DNA from: Kappaphycus alvarezii
Taxonomy: Eukaryota > Rhodophyta > Florideophyceae > Gigartinales > Solieriaceae
Length of the DNA stretch: 64,000 nucleotides
Direction of reading: 5' to 3'
NCBI GenBank assembly: GCA_002205965.3
Contig: NADL03000016.1
Location: 682,001-746,000 of the forward strand
In this document: piece after piece, positions 1 to 11,236 of the stretch
Layout: each line of letters starts with the position of its first letter
How positions within the stretch are numbered: position 1 is the first letter of the stretch
Notes under the pieces: model-generated
Seen by the model: only the letters and a program-made list of their open reading frames with translations
What the model was told of the DNA's origin: nothing
Databases searched by the model: none
Program-made: the position numbers and the translations under genes

Positions 1-289
1 ATAAAAATGGCTTCTTTTCCTGAGATATCGCTCCTCCTCCCGCGACCTACTTTTTAATGAGTACTGATAAAACTCGCAAAAATGGTCCAATTGTAGTCAA
101 ATTCGTTTGGGTTGAAATTGCACATCTTAAGTATAGCCTCGCCTCCTCCGAATCCGCAAAATCTGTCAAAACCGCACATTCAGAGTCGTTCTCGTCATCA
201 GTTTCTTTGACACGCTTGGTGTTGTAATTGCAGAATTCATTCTCTCTCTACGGCTGCCTCGACGAGCAGACGGATGCCGTTTCTGGCTT

Positions 290-505
290 GACTCTCTGTG
301 ACGGGGCATGAGTTAGTCAACTCAAGAAAACGAGACTCAATCGGAGAGCCAACCGGGGGCCTGGGTTCGGATACCCCCTGGATAGTAAAGAAAGAAAACA
401 AAAATAACAGAAAAACAAATAAAACAAACAAAGAAACAAAAACAAAAAAGAAAGAAAGTAAAAGAAGAAGGAAGAAAGAAAAGAAGGAAGAAAAGAAATT
501 GTAGA
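290..505 (+). mobile_element. tRNA-derived SINE-like element with A-rich tail
   Basis: A Pol III B-box-like motif, GGTTCGGATACC, lies at 364-375. About 50 bases upstream, GAGTTAGTCAACTC (310-323) can fold as a D-arm-like hairpin and overlaps a loose A-box match. This head is followed by an almost pure A/G/C-poor tail from about 388 to 500 rich in AAAGAAA, AAACAAA and GAAGGAAG words. The order of A box, B box and A-rich tail is that of a tRNA-derived SINE. The small lysine-rich ORF on the plus strand and the leucine/phenylalanine-rich ORFs on the minus strand here are translations of the tail, not genes. The 5' end is uncertain. Confidence 0.5.
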
Positions 506-599
506 GTAGCACTAAAAAGCTGCCTTGGAAAGCCAACGCGTATTATCACTACCGTAATCATACGAGCCTAGTCTAAGCCCAACTCAACAGCCGCTAAAA

Positions 600-3000
600 C
601 TACACGTGCATCAGAATGGATCATTCCAGAGACTCCCGACGCTTCTTTTGTATTGAACCTCTCGAGAAACCTTCTGATTACATCATGTGGGCGAGGCGGA
701 TCAGGTCCATCCTGAGAGCAGATGAAAACTCCATGATCGTAATGCTCGGAGAATCAGCAACGAACTCTGCAGACGCGAGGAATGAAGGGATAAAACGCTC
801 CGCCAAACAAAAAGTGTCATCACCCTAGGCCTTGGTGCATCTGCCATGGCCTAGGTAAAAATAATCACCGATGATGACACGAAAACCGCCCTGGATCTCT
901 GGAATGAGCTTAAGCGTATCTATACCCCTCTAACGAACAAGCCATCCCAAACATCCGGAACAGATTAGACACTCTGGTGTCCGACGAGAGTGGAGACTGG
1001 CACAAACACGTCTCTCAGTTTAACAGCATCTGCGGAGAACTCGCAACATATGACGAGGAACTGTCGCATCAAAAAAGACTTCAGAACTCATTAGGTCTCT
1101 CCTTCTTTCCTTTACAGCTCTCTCTATGGTCTCCACGATCACTACAGCCTCCTTTCTGGACGTCATGAATGCTATTCAAGCATAATTCGCTCGAAGGATG
1201 ATCCCAAACAACCCTCATAACGCTCCTCGAAGGCAAGATTTCATCTAAGCCAACATGGATTACGACACACGAAGATACGTTAGAGGACGTGGAAGGAGTT
1301 CCTCATACGCCATAGGCGAGCATTTTCGTGGCACAGGTCGCGGTGGATGCCGCACTGGGCAACTCAGACCACCAGGAAACTGCCATTACTGCGGTAAACC
1401 CGGGTATTTCATTACCATATGTCGGAAACGCCTCGAGAATGAGCTAAATGGGCGCATTCGGAAACCTCGCCGTGGACGTGGAGGACAGCGTCACTATTCA
1501 CGGGCTGACCGGGAATGGAACCGACAAGTTAACCACGGACACTGGGAATCCCATACACTTCCAAATCGTCCTCCTATGCCTTCAGCAAACGCCGCCGCGG
1601 CCCTCACGAATACATATAACGTTGATTTTCCACAGAATCTGACTGAGTTCCAACAACGGCCAAGCTTTGGTTAGGAGCCTCGTTACCGCGAAAACATGGC
1701 AAGGCGCAAGTTTTGAAGTCGGGTGGCAAAAATGGGAGGACAGAAAGATGACACCGCGCCCATGGAATCTGGTGCAACACATCATTTCTTCCAAAGTCGT
1801 TCTTCTTTAATTACTATAGCCCAATTGCCAAAAAAGCTGTGCAGACAGCAGCTGTAACTTCACACCTTCTCGGTAAGGGCCTAGTGTGGTTAATATTGAA
1901 CGGCGAGACATAAGTAGAAGTCTACCATGCACCTCAACTTTGAAACAAACATACTGGCTGTTAACTTGCTTACAAAACACTTCAACGTGATATTCTCAGA
2001 GTCTTTGTTCCAACGAAATGGATGCTTTATCTTAAGAAAAAGCTCCTTGGGTATCGAAGACATTGTCTGGGTTATCGAATGTGTTGACTGAATCTACTCG
2101 TTAAAGTTAAGCAATTACCCGAAGCAAACTAACAAAGGCACAAAAGAATTTGTCGAAAGTGATCATGAAAAGGCACCGGAAAAGTGGAAACACCGCGACA
2201 GACCGGTATATATAGCTATCTCGCCAGCGATCCGATGTACCGTCTTTCGATCCTTCAAAACTCGACAACATCGAATGTGTTCCATTTCTGACCGGAAAAA
2301 CCAGGAGAGCCCCCATCAAACCAGAGACGAGCAGGACACTGCAGCCATTCAGCGAGGTTCACATAGATTTATCTGGTCCGTTAAATAGCTCTATCGGAGG
2401 TAACAAGTACGCCGTTCACTTCCTCGAACCATACACTGCAAAGTACGACGTTGTGATGGTCAAAAACATATCTGAGCTCCTGCAATAGTTTGTAATTATA
2501 AAGCTATGGCAAAAACTCACTTTTAGATCTCCAACTACAAATTGCGGAGAATTCGTTTTGATTGAGCGGGTGGACACATGAGCAAAGGGATGATGACTTT
2601 CCTCAATTCATCAGGAATTGAACTAAACCACTCTCCTCCACGAGCACCTAAGAGCAATGGCACTGGTGAACTTCTCGTCCAAGAGCGTTGTACAAGGGCT
2701 AGATTCTTACTATACGACAGCGATCTCCCACATAACCTATAGTCGAGGGAAATATGGACTCGAGCGACACCACCATCACCAAGCTCTCAACCTTCACCTA
2801 CCCTTCTTAAGTACTAAAATCAATTTGAACCCTTCTCTGCTTGGACTTAAGGTGTTTCCATTTGGTTGCCCTTCGCATGAGTGTATACAGACAAATTTAT
2901 GGTTTTTTCAAAACCCCTGGAATTTCACCAGGACCATATTTGACAAGTGATGTAAATTATACCACGCTGTAGTTTGAGAACCAAATAGAACAGGTGGTTC
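600..3000 (+). mobile_element. Ty1/copia-type LTR retrotransposon fossil (gag, protease, integrase parts)
   Basis: Plus-strand translations give copia parts in the usual order: a gag amino-terminal region from 616 with the W-x2-R-I-R motif of the UBN2/DUF4219 kind, further gag near 977-1170, a glycine/arginine-rich region with a CCHC-type knuckle near 1375-1430, a protease-like stretch around 1750-1900, and an integrase core around 2340-2720 (DLSGPL, then SPPRAPKSNG). The reverse transcriptase expected downstream is not recognisable. The copy is clearly broken, with many interruptions, and looks old. No LTR pair was found, so both ends are approximate. Confidence 0.75.
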
Positions 3001-3089
3001 TTCCTAAGGAGCTCTGTTAAAATAATTTGTCTTGGAAGGCAACAGTATTACATATTATCCAGTAAAGACATCTAGCTTCAGGAATACTC

Positions 3090-4300
3090 CCAGACAAACT
3101 TCAAAAATTAAATTACTTGGTTTTTTTCGTCTGGAGTCAAACTATAGACGGTCTATTCAGTATTTTCAAAATATTTTTGCCCTTCCTCATTTTGTGATAT
3201 CAAAAGAATGTAAATTTAAAGTGGAACTCAGTGATCGAGAACGCCCTCGTCGAGTTAAAACAAAAGATTTTCGATGCACCAGCACTCTTACACCGAGAAT
3301 TTAAGCAGCCTTTTTTCGTCGAAAATGATGAGTTAGATCATCCCTTTGGTGGTGTATTATCTCAGAAAGATGACTTCAATAAATTGAAAGACGTACGATG
3401 AATTATTCCGCAAGGAGATATAAAATTTGCGAGAAAGAAACCGTTATTGTCTTATTTGCGCTAAAATATTCCGGGTTTAGCTTCTGTCACTCGAAAAGGC
3501 TGAGATGATTACAGATCATTAGGCCCTTAAAATTAATTTTAAAGAAGAAAAAATCCTCAAACACCGGCCAAGAGCTTTATGCATTCCCGGAATACCAGTT
3601 CTATATATAATAACTTACGGGAAGTATCAATTAACCAACAGACTTTCTTTTCTGATCGACGGGTCCATAAAAGAATATCAGCGGAGCAGATTAAAATAGC
3701 GCTAAGGTGATCGTCGCTGAAATAGCAGGAAGGTATGACTAAAAATCCAAGTAAAATTCCCTCTTCCGATTTCAAGTAGGACTGGAGGTCAAAAATAGTG
3801 GATCTGGATCATAGGGACTGGGTGGGATGAATTCATAAACTATTTTCAGTATGAAAAGAACAAAAATTTCATTTCAAAAAAGCATACCCCAGTCTGGCGG
3901 CTCTAATCGGAAAGGGAAGTAGTACTCTTGGGGAACTTCATAATTAATTTGGACAGCGGAACCTCAAAACGACGGGAAATCATCACGAAGATATTCGTGT
4001 GGCTAAAAATGCGCAATTATCTACATATGAAATTTGTAAAAAGTTGCGACGGATGTCAAGAGTTCACTCCGATCCAAACTATAAATTCTCCCTTATTATG
4101 TCTATTTCTGCACTATTTGAGACATTCTTTCTGTACTGCGCCGGTCCCTTCAAGACGAATCGTTCGGGGATCAAATACCTTCTCATAGGTGTTGAAAAAT
4201 TGCCGGGATAACCATTGGCGGTGTTCGCTAAGTGCGAAACCGTTGTTTTATAAAATAATCAATCCATTTGGCGTAGCTAAAATAAACATTGCAAATAATT
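3090..4300 (+). mobile_element. Ty3/gypsy pol fossil (RT thumb, RNase H, integrase)
   Basis: The plus strand encodes the connection after reverse transcriptase (YRRS...YF near 3150), an RNase H-like start near 3236-3370 (ALVELKQKIFDAPALL, then FFVENDE), and an integrase region near 3960-4210. The last part shows the zinc-binding layout and core start (CDGCQEFTPI; then FETFFLYCAGPFKTN). The copy is old and broken in many places. It resembles the older gypsy element at 61.3-63.9 kb in type, but I cannot say it is the same family. Flanking LTRs were not found. Confidence 0.7.
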
Positions 4301-4639
4301 CACTATATTTACTGTACATCTCCCATCAAATTAATGAGAGTAAACGTATTTCAGTGAAAAGCTTCCTTTTCTATTCCCCGATGCCTAACTGGAAGGAAAA
4401 GAGGATTGTCGGACCAGTTAAATGGGCCATATCAAGTAATATATATGCAAATGAAAAGACATAGGAGAAAGTTGGGACAAATTTTATGTATAGCTTAGGC
4501 GAATGAAATGTATTTCCGGTCGCTCTTCGTCAATTTGAATTATGGAAAGGCCTCAAGAATAATATAAGAATATATTCAATCCACTAATAAATAATAATAC
4601 TTTGCTGCATTATTATCGGGGTTACAGTGCAGGAACCGA

Positions 4640-5740
4640 CTATATTGCTAGCTAAGTGCTCAGCAGGTGGTCCACGTCGGCCACGTACACAGGTGTACGG
4701 GACACGATAGGGTTCGCCAGAGACGACCAGATCTTGCATCTGATGCGACGGTAAATTCTCGTTCTAATGACTCCAACAGATGTATGCAGTTTTTCCGCCA
4801 TGCGCGGGAGAAGGTTATCCATGAATCGGATGATAACGGGGGAAGGCAAACCAAGGAAATCGAAAGCCGGCGATTGGAAATCAAAATTGGGGGCTTGTGT
4901 GGGGTTATCGGAGGGCGGCAACCCGACAGGTTGCGTTCGAAGTCAGTGACCTTGTTGAAGTGCGCAATTGACGGAGTAACTCCCACTGCACAGGTCTTCC
5001 TTACGCGTACGTCGGCCTTGAACAGTGATAAGACGGTGACGTCGCAGGCGATGGGGCTCTTCGCAGTGACATCGGGAGCTGACGGTCGCTGGAGGAAGAT
5101 ATCAGCGGTTCTTAGCTCGATGCCTGGTACCAGGAGCGGGACCTTAAACTGGCAGTCCAGACTGGCTGCACGGGCAATACAGCCGGCAATGACGTTGCGT
5201 AGCGAGTCATGCCGGTATTTGAGACGGAAAACAGAAGGACACAGGTCCTTTGTGTGGTCTCCTAGCCTGCCCATGGGTCGTTTGCAATGCTCAAAGATCG
5301 GAAGGAGCGAGTCGTCTTAGACAGACAGTCCAAGGAAGCGACGCACCATGGTCTTCCAGTGTACTGCCGACACTTCCGTGTCGCTGGTGGGATGAGCGAG
5401 GATTAATGCAGTGCAAGGGCCTTTGCGGAACGCAAGGCCGCGTATCTGGATCCTCACTGCGGTGAAAGTGTGATCGTTTGGATTTGGGCAACGAAACCAG
5501 ACTTTGTCGTTCCAGTGTGCATTGGCCAGAGCCTCCTGCTGCACAACCTTTGCGTATGTTTGTACGCGGGTGTGCTCTGCAGAGAGGGGACGCAGATCGG
5601 AGGAATTCAGGTCGACGGAGTAGGGACGGCTGGGTATGCGGAGGAAAACTCGCACATGGGAACGGTAGCTTGGCTGGGGAAGAACGACTTGTCTTAGCGG
5701 CATCGAGAGCTAATAGTACGAAACTTTAGCTTCCGAAAAA
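4640..5740 (-). mobile_element. Non-LTR retrotransposon 3' part with zinc motif and restriction-like endonuclease (family epsilon)
   Basis: The minus strand first encodes a linker region (5703-5317) and then, after a frame change, EHCKRPMGRLGDHTKDLC near 5297-5240. This matches the C-x2-C..GDH..x..C zinc motif that follows reverse transcriptase in endonuclease LINEs. Next come RTADI and CDVTV (about 5120-5020), the R-P-A-D...D-V-T-V pattern of the PD-(D/E)xK-like nuclease. The carboxyl end is in two overlapping frames (4921-4652 and 5274-4660), so at least one further frameshift is present. Only the 3' part survives, as expected for a 5'-truncated insertion. A plus-strand copy of the same 3' end lies at 42.30-42.64 kb. 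The long plus-strand ORF here is the antisense shadow. Confidence 0.75.
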
Positions 5741-7440
5741 TTGAGGTAAAAAAATGCAAACATGGGGAGCAAAAGCAAAGGTTCATCTGACCAGCCGAGG
5801 ACATTCGCTGTGGGATCAAAGGTAATAACCATTCACTCTTATTTTTTAGTGCAGATTACTTAGTGACCCTCATTTCATGTAGAGTATGCTTATATTAAAA
5901 AAGAAGCATTGAATTCACATAAGGAGCCATGATCAAGCTCTGGAAGAGATCTAGAAGGTCTATTCATGCGCGACGCCTCCTTGCCTTCCATGAGATACCA
6001 AAATACCTCTGTAAGATTGGAAACTACTTTGCTAACAATTAAATAAGCTCAGAACTAGCCGAAGAAAAGTAAAGGAATTGAATGATTCAAATACAGGAGA
6101 AGATGCTGAAATTCACATTATTATACACTTTTTTAATCAAATAGAACTAAATTCCAGGACATTAAATGTTCCGTTCCTCTCCGGACGTGACTGAAATTTA
6201 ATATTGAGGGCTTTGTTTCTTTTCAAAACTAAATATTCGATGATGCAGGCTCATAATTTATAGAATCAATAAAACTCTACGCTGTAAGACTATTCAGCTT
6301 GGTTTCACCAAAAGAAACATCGTATTCATACTTCAATGTCGTTCAAAACAAATATTGGCTTCCGCTTCGCTGTAGTTTTAATATGGATCCAGAAATGTAG
6401 TATATTTTGGTATCCTACACGCTAGTGGATCCCTATATTACGCTTGCACAGAATGAGAACGAAGTGGGTATGGACGAACTCCATTAGAAAGTGATGATGA
6501 CCTGATAGGGGTCTTCGGGAGGCCTTGACCTCACAGAAGGGACCAAGAACATCCTTGAGACAGTTGACTAAAAACTAGGGTACTATAAGAGGTAAGATTG
6601 AAAGTCCCCAAGAGAAGCTTCCATACCGGCATACATAAGCCTACTTCACAACTATACGTAGCACTTAGTCGCTAAAGAAAAATATCTGCTTTTCTTGGCG
6701 ATATTAAGGACGACGAAAATGATAACCAAGTTATTACTTATTTATTATTTTAAGCATTTTGCTTCGTTTCCGCGTGTTACACAGACCTGACTTATCGTAC
6801 TAAGATTCATTCAAGTTGATGCATGTATTACCTTTTTTTAGAAAGTTTTTCCTCCGGTATCTTTTATATGATTTTTTGAGGCACATATATCATTTTACTA
6901 TTGAAAGGTTTGTAGTCGTGAGTAAAGAAGAATGTATTCACTCACACCGTGATATAATCAAGTCGATATAATAATAAATGGAGCAAGATAAGGTATCTGT
7001 GACAAAAACTCATCTTCTGGAATATGATATCGGTAATCGGATGCTTTCTTATCCGTTAAAATGCATTGCGAGAAACAGCAGAAAATTAATGACGAGGCGT
7101 GAATTTCGCCTTGAGCGAGGATTACTGTCATACGAGAAGCTTAAGTGTTGTCTTTACGAGCACAAACTGTTTCTCATTCAGTTTTTCTCTATGCCTTCCT
7201 TTTCTTTCACACGACGAAATTTACATTTCTCCATAATGTATTTTTTTCAATTTTTCCCATTTTTGTACTAGTAACTTCTCGTAACTTCTCCTATACAAAT
7301 AATTCGTTCGTTATTCTGGTTTTATTTGATATTCTTCGATCCTAAATTTATTTATTCATAATCAAGATTCCTACACGTAATTTTCGACATGAATGATCTC
7401 TTAAGAGCTAATTCTTTCTACTCATTTCCACCGAAAAACT
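5740..7440. other. AT-rich intergenic DNA, no gene recognised
   Basis: This stretch has many stops in all frames and only short ORFs with no recognisable motif. Base composition is visibly more AT-rich than the LINE to its left. I see no terminal repeats or RNA genes. Confidence 0.5.
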
Positions 7441-8140
7441 ATTTCTCGTCTATTGTTTTGATTCCGCAGGCTTATCATTATAAATTTTCTGACCTTATTT
7501 AAACCCGTCGGGTGCTGGAAAAAATGCATCCAGGGTCATTCATAAGAAACTCGACAATTTCAACAGCTTTAAAACCATCATATGCCCAATTCGCCCTTCC
7601 CGCAAAATTTCAAATCTTTCCATCCTAGTTCCTCACCTTCTTCCCTTTATTTCCAATCTGGCCTAAACGAAGCAAAGGACTGCCTCCGTACTCAAACAAG
7701 AAAGAGCCTGGCAGAGCTCATCGCTCGACATTTCGTAAAGGTTGAAACACAAGCAGTGTGGTGCTAGGACTTCTAAAGGGAGGATTTTGAGATTGCGTAG
7801 TGCTTAGGGAGCAGTTAGACCCGGAAGTCGTCTACGAGACAGAAGGAGAAGAGGAGAGCGAGTAAAATTCTGAAGATGAAGAAAAGGACGAAATCTGTCA
7901 CACAGTGAGGGTAAGAATGAGTTAGTAGGACTAATTAATCCTCACTGTGAATCCCGTTGGCGGTAATCTAGGTGAACTTTATTTTTTTCAGTGGGGAGTA
8001 TGCAATCATGACCCGTTTGGGTGCTGGTATGGGGTCTACATGGATAATTTCGATGTCTTGAAGGAAATTATAGGTACTAATACATACAATAAAGGTTAGG
8101 ATGGATATATTTGTACAGTTTCTTTCAAATATCTTTCATC
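7440..8140 (+). repeat. LTR-like repeat copy, divergent (acidic-ORF family)
   Basis: TTATTTAAACCC at about 7497 resembles the TATTTAAACCCC box at 28,284. It is followed at a similar distance by a short ORF (7582-7767) whose end resembles the ORF at 28,399-28,602 in the spacing of D, LR, QT, K and F residues, and then by a glutamate-codon-rich run (about 7838-7900). I read this as a diverged member of the LTR-like family best seen at 22.85 and 28.2 kb. It is broken and its ends are not defined. Confidence 0.35.
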
Positions 8141-8759
8141 GAATTATCTGCATTCACATGAGGTTTTTCCTGTATTTTCTACTACTTTCAGTAGTTTTAT
8201 TGTGATTTCAGTTTGGAAAACGAATATATATAAGCTGCATAAATTGCTTTCTTCAAGAGACTGGAGGCAATTTGTAAGTCAACTTCGAAGTAAAACCTTA
8301 GTTGAGCTCTGTAATCTCGAAAAGAACAGGAAGAGCCCTACCTTTAGAATTTATTACTAGAGCAGTGATCTTTTTTCATTTACATTCCTCCTACTTATCC
8401 GGTCACATCTACTGTAGCATTTTAGTCGCTTGCAAAAACTTTCTTCTATTGTATTTAGTCGTTCTTGTTCCCGTTGAAGCCATTTTTAGCATATCAATTT
8501 TATGAAAATTTGCACGGCCTCTAACACCTCCACTCGCAGACTGTAGTAAGCCAATACAGTTCACTCCCCCTGCAATTTTTTCTTCTTTCGCAAATTGAGA
8601 TAGTTTCAGGTGTGCTGTTATAATCTTGAAATATATCATGGCTATTATCCGGCGTCGTGTTGTGTCGAAAATTTTCTTGATATTCCGGTACGGAGTTTAC
8701 ATGGGCTATGACGAACTGGTTTTTCCTAAGGAAATTCTATATTTAGGGGAGCGTAACTG

Positions 8760-9095
8760 ATGTAAGGCCACAAGTAATACTCACTCACAGTGTCCCTAAA
8801 AAGACTGGAGTAGGACAGGCCATATGGTATGCGGCTTTTGACATCACAGCCGCTGCAGCGTGTCTTTGCATGAGGAACGGACGATAGTTTCTAAACTTTC
8901 CCATCGCTTCAACGGCTACTACATCTTCGGTTGCAAATACTCGTTAATTAATTCCTCAGCTGTCCCCTTCTCTATACCACGCAGCTCCCGTCGTGTCCAC
9001 TTATGCCTAACCGTCGTTAAACATCCAACTGCACTAATAATGTTTGAATTTGATAGCCTTGGCGCTACGCTCACGCTTTCGCAACATTTATATGC
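8760..9095 (+). repeat. Dispersed repeat of unknown kind (copy 1 of 3)
   Basis: The block around ACATCACAGCCGCTGCAGCG (8843-8862) has relatives at about 33,050-33,180 and 39,780-40,000. In those copies the related core reads GACATGACGGC followed by GC-rich bases and GTGCCTTTG. The 8.8 kb and 39.8 kb copies also share a TCCCTAAAA-type segment about 70-80 bases upstream. No protein family was recognised. Confidence 0.4.
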
Positions 9096-9098
9096 TGA

Positions 9099-10080
9099 AT
9101 GATATGGACAAAGTGCCAGAGGATGATATTCTCAGCGCCAACTATCCGATACGAAGGTGTTGCAAGCGACAAGAGTGCTACCGAAGTATGTTAATGGGAA
9201 TGAAAAGAGTAGAATAATGGCGGGGGACGAAGGGATACAAGTAAGTATATAACGGGCTTTGTCTACCACTTATGCTCAGGGCCTAGTGTTAAAGTAATAT
9301 TTCTTACGGCAGAAGTTGACTTTTAACTTCTGGAATATTCTTTTTGCACTTGGTTTTTTCTCCCAACTTGCTTGCCTTCTCCTAAATAAAGCATTTTATC
9401 CAGCTTATATAGACTTTTTGGATGACCCTAAGGCCTCAAAGAAATATACCAAATACCCTGAAATGGATTAAGGGGTGGCTTGTGGACGATGTATCCACTG
9501 CCAGTATAAATCTATAGATCTCATCCTCAAAATCTTCTTCCATGAGATCATGGCCAAGTGAATCATCCAAAATATCCATACCCTCAAGTCAGTCCCTGAA
9601 ATTTCTGTCGAATGGCTCAGATTGGTAAATTGCTTCCTCGGGAAAATCAAGTTCCTCTTATCCCTCCTCAACACCATCAGCTCCGTCGTCCACATCATCT
9701 CCTCCACTGTTGTGTACCAGTGGCTCCTATGGGTCCACCCAATCTTCCTCATTTCCGATCCTTCCACATTCGCTTCAGCCTCCTCCCGCTCTTCTGTCTC
9801 TTCGTCCTTTCCTGCCTCCTCAAAACAATGACAGCGTAATTTTTCCCGAATGTTTTCCTGGTTCATCCCTCTACAGTACTCTTATCAGTCGGTTGGTCCG
9901 TTGGCCGTCAAAGCCAGGCCTTTGATGGAACGACAGACTCTGACGGAATTTGTTTGTGGCGAGGAACGGGCGAAAACTTTTCATGTTGAGGACAAAGTAG
10001 GTGAGCCAATGGAGATGTTGATTGCAGGCTTGTTGCTTCAATGGCGTTCAAATGTAACTTTAAGTAAGGTAATGTCTCCG
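9099..10080 (-). repeat. Solo LTR-like copy with acidic ORF
   Basis: The plus-strand sequence beginning TGATATGG at 9099 aligns by eye with that beginning TGATAGGG at 22,852. Shared landmarks include an AACTATCCGA/AACTACCCAA block, a GAAGTTGACT block, a GCTTATATAGACTTTT box (9407) and the CTCAAAGAAATATACC region. An acidic, glutamate-rich reading frame lies on the minus strand at 9866-9468, with the segment ENIREKLRCHCFEEA. A CTTTAA-type box near 10,055 corresponds to the TATTTAAAG box near 23,925. No retrotransposon body adjoins this copy, so it looks like a solo LTR. The right end is approximate. Confidence 0.55.
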
Positions 10081-11230
10081 AAAAGTTTCAAGTTCTTGAG
10101 TAAAACAAAAAATGCGAGGGATCGCTGTCGTCTTGAATTTGCACGCCTTCAGGGCAATAACCAAAAATATGCTTGATGAAATATGTGAACTGAATTTGGA
10201 GGACGAAACGGACCGAGAGTCGAAACTTTCCTTTTTGAAAAAGGATAACCAAATCTTCAAACGTAAAATAGAAAATTGAGTCGTACAGTGAATTTAAATT
10301 CAAAAAGGAAAAGGCTATTTGTTTTTTGTTAAGGAAAAGGTGGGATGTTTGGTTTGAAGAAGAAGAGATCAAGAATGGATCCTGGAATGAAATGAACAGG
10401 GATTTGCGGAAAGTACCGGTTTCGTAATAACAATGACCATTCCAAACACACTGTATTCCACTACTCCCGACATAGACGCGTAGAGTAGCTCAGACACACA
10501 TCCTGCGACGGCTTGATTTCGCATCGTAGCCTATTGTAGCCGCTGCTCTTCATGCTCGGCATGTCATATTACAGCGGGTCCTCTTCTAACCGGGGCGAAT
10601 GATGGGGTAGTTTACTTCGTCGTCTGGAACTTCTAGCGGGGGAATCTAAGCGTCAACTAACAGGTTCTTCTAACCTGAATTACCCCATATTCCCCCGTAT
10701 GAGATTGCTCGTCAACTGATGAAAAGGAGTCAAAGGCATTGGAATTTGAAACATCAGGTTCTACTCGAAGTCTGGCCATGCACTCCTACACAAACCATTG
10801 CACAAAATGGTTTCTCATCGGGATATGGAAAGCAGGCTTGTCGAAGTGCTTCTTTCAAGCTACAGTGTATGCATTTTTCGTGAGTACTCGTAGTGGGGTG
10901 TAGATGAGGGTGGACGATTTCTTGCAGCAACCTCTTCTGCGGCAAAAAGAACAGATGTTGGTTTCTGTTTAAGACTTGAACCTCTAAAATATTCCGCTCA
11001 ACCTTCCTCTAGAATGTTCTTGTACAGACGGTAAAGTCCCAATCGCCGTGTGTTCAAACATTCAGGTTTCAACTGTGTAGGCATTGTGTCACCATCTGCA
11101 AATGTGTCCGTTGCTTATGGCGGTCCCATGTGGAGGGCGGCTGTCGAGGACTGCAGCGAAATGTCCAACCTCCTTATCGTTCCTTTTTGGGCAATCAAGA
11201 TGCGGAGCTAGTGGAACTCCACACATATTA
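10080..11230. other. Unassigned intergenic DNA
   Basis: No gene was recognised here. A 63-residue minus-strand ORF at 10,945-10,754 holds several cysteines (CIHC, then a C in RQACF, then two more) and could be part of an unrecognised exon. Nothing else supports it. Confidence 0.4.
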
Positions 11231-11236
11231 GTCTGC

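Noticed and set aside
298-504. Lysine-rich 68-residue ORF and overlapping phenylalanine-rich ORFs on the other strand
   Set aside because: They are translations of the A-rich tail of a SINE-like element.
4667-5320. 217-residue plus-strand ORF
   Set aside because: It is the antisense shadow of the endonuclease LINE. It has no domain, while the minus strand carries the zinc and nuclease motifs.
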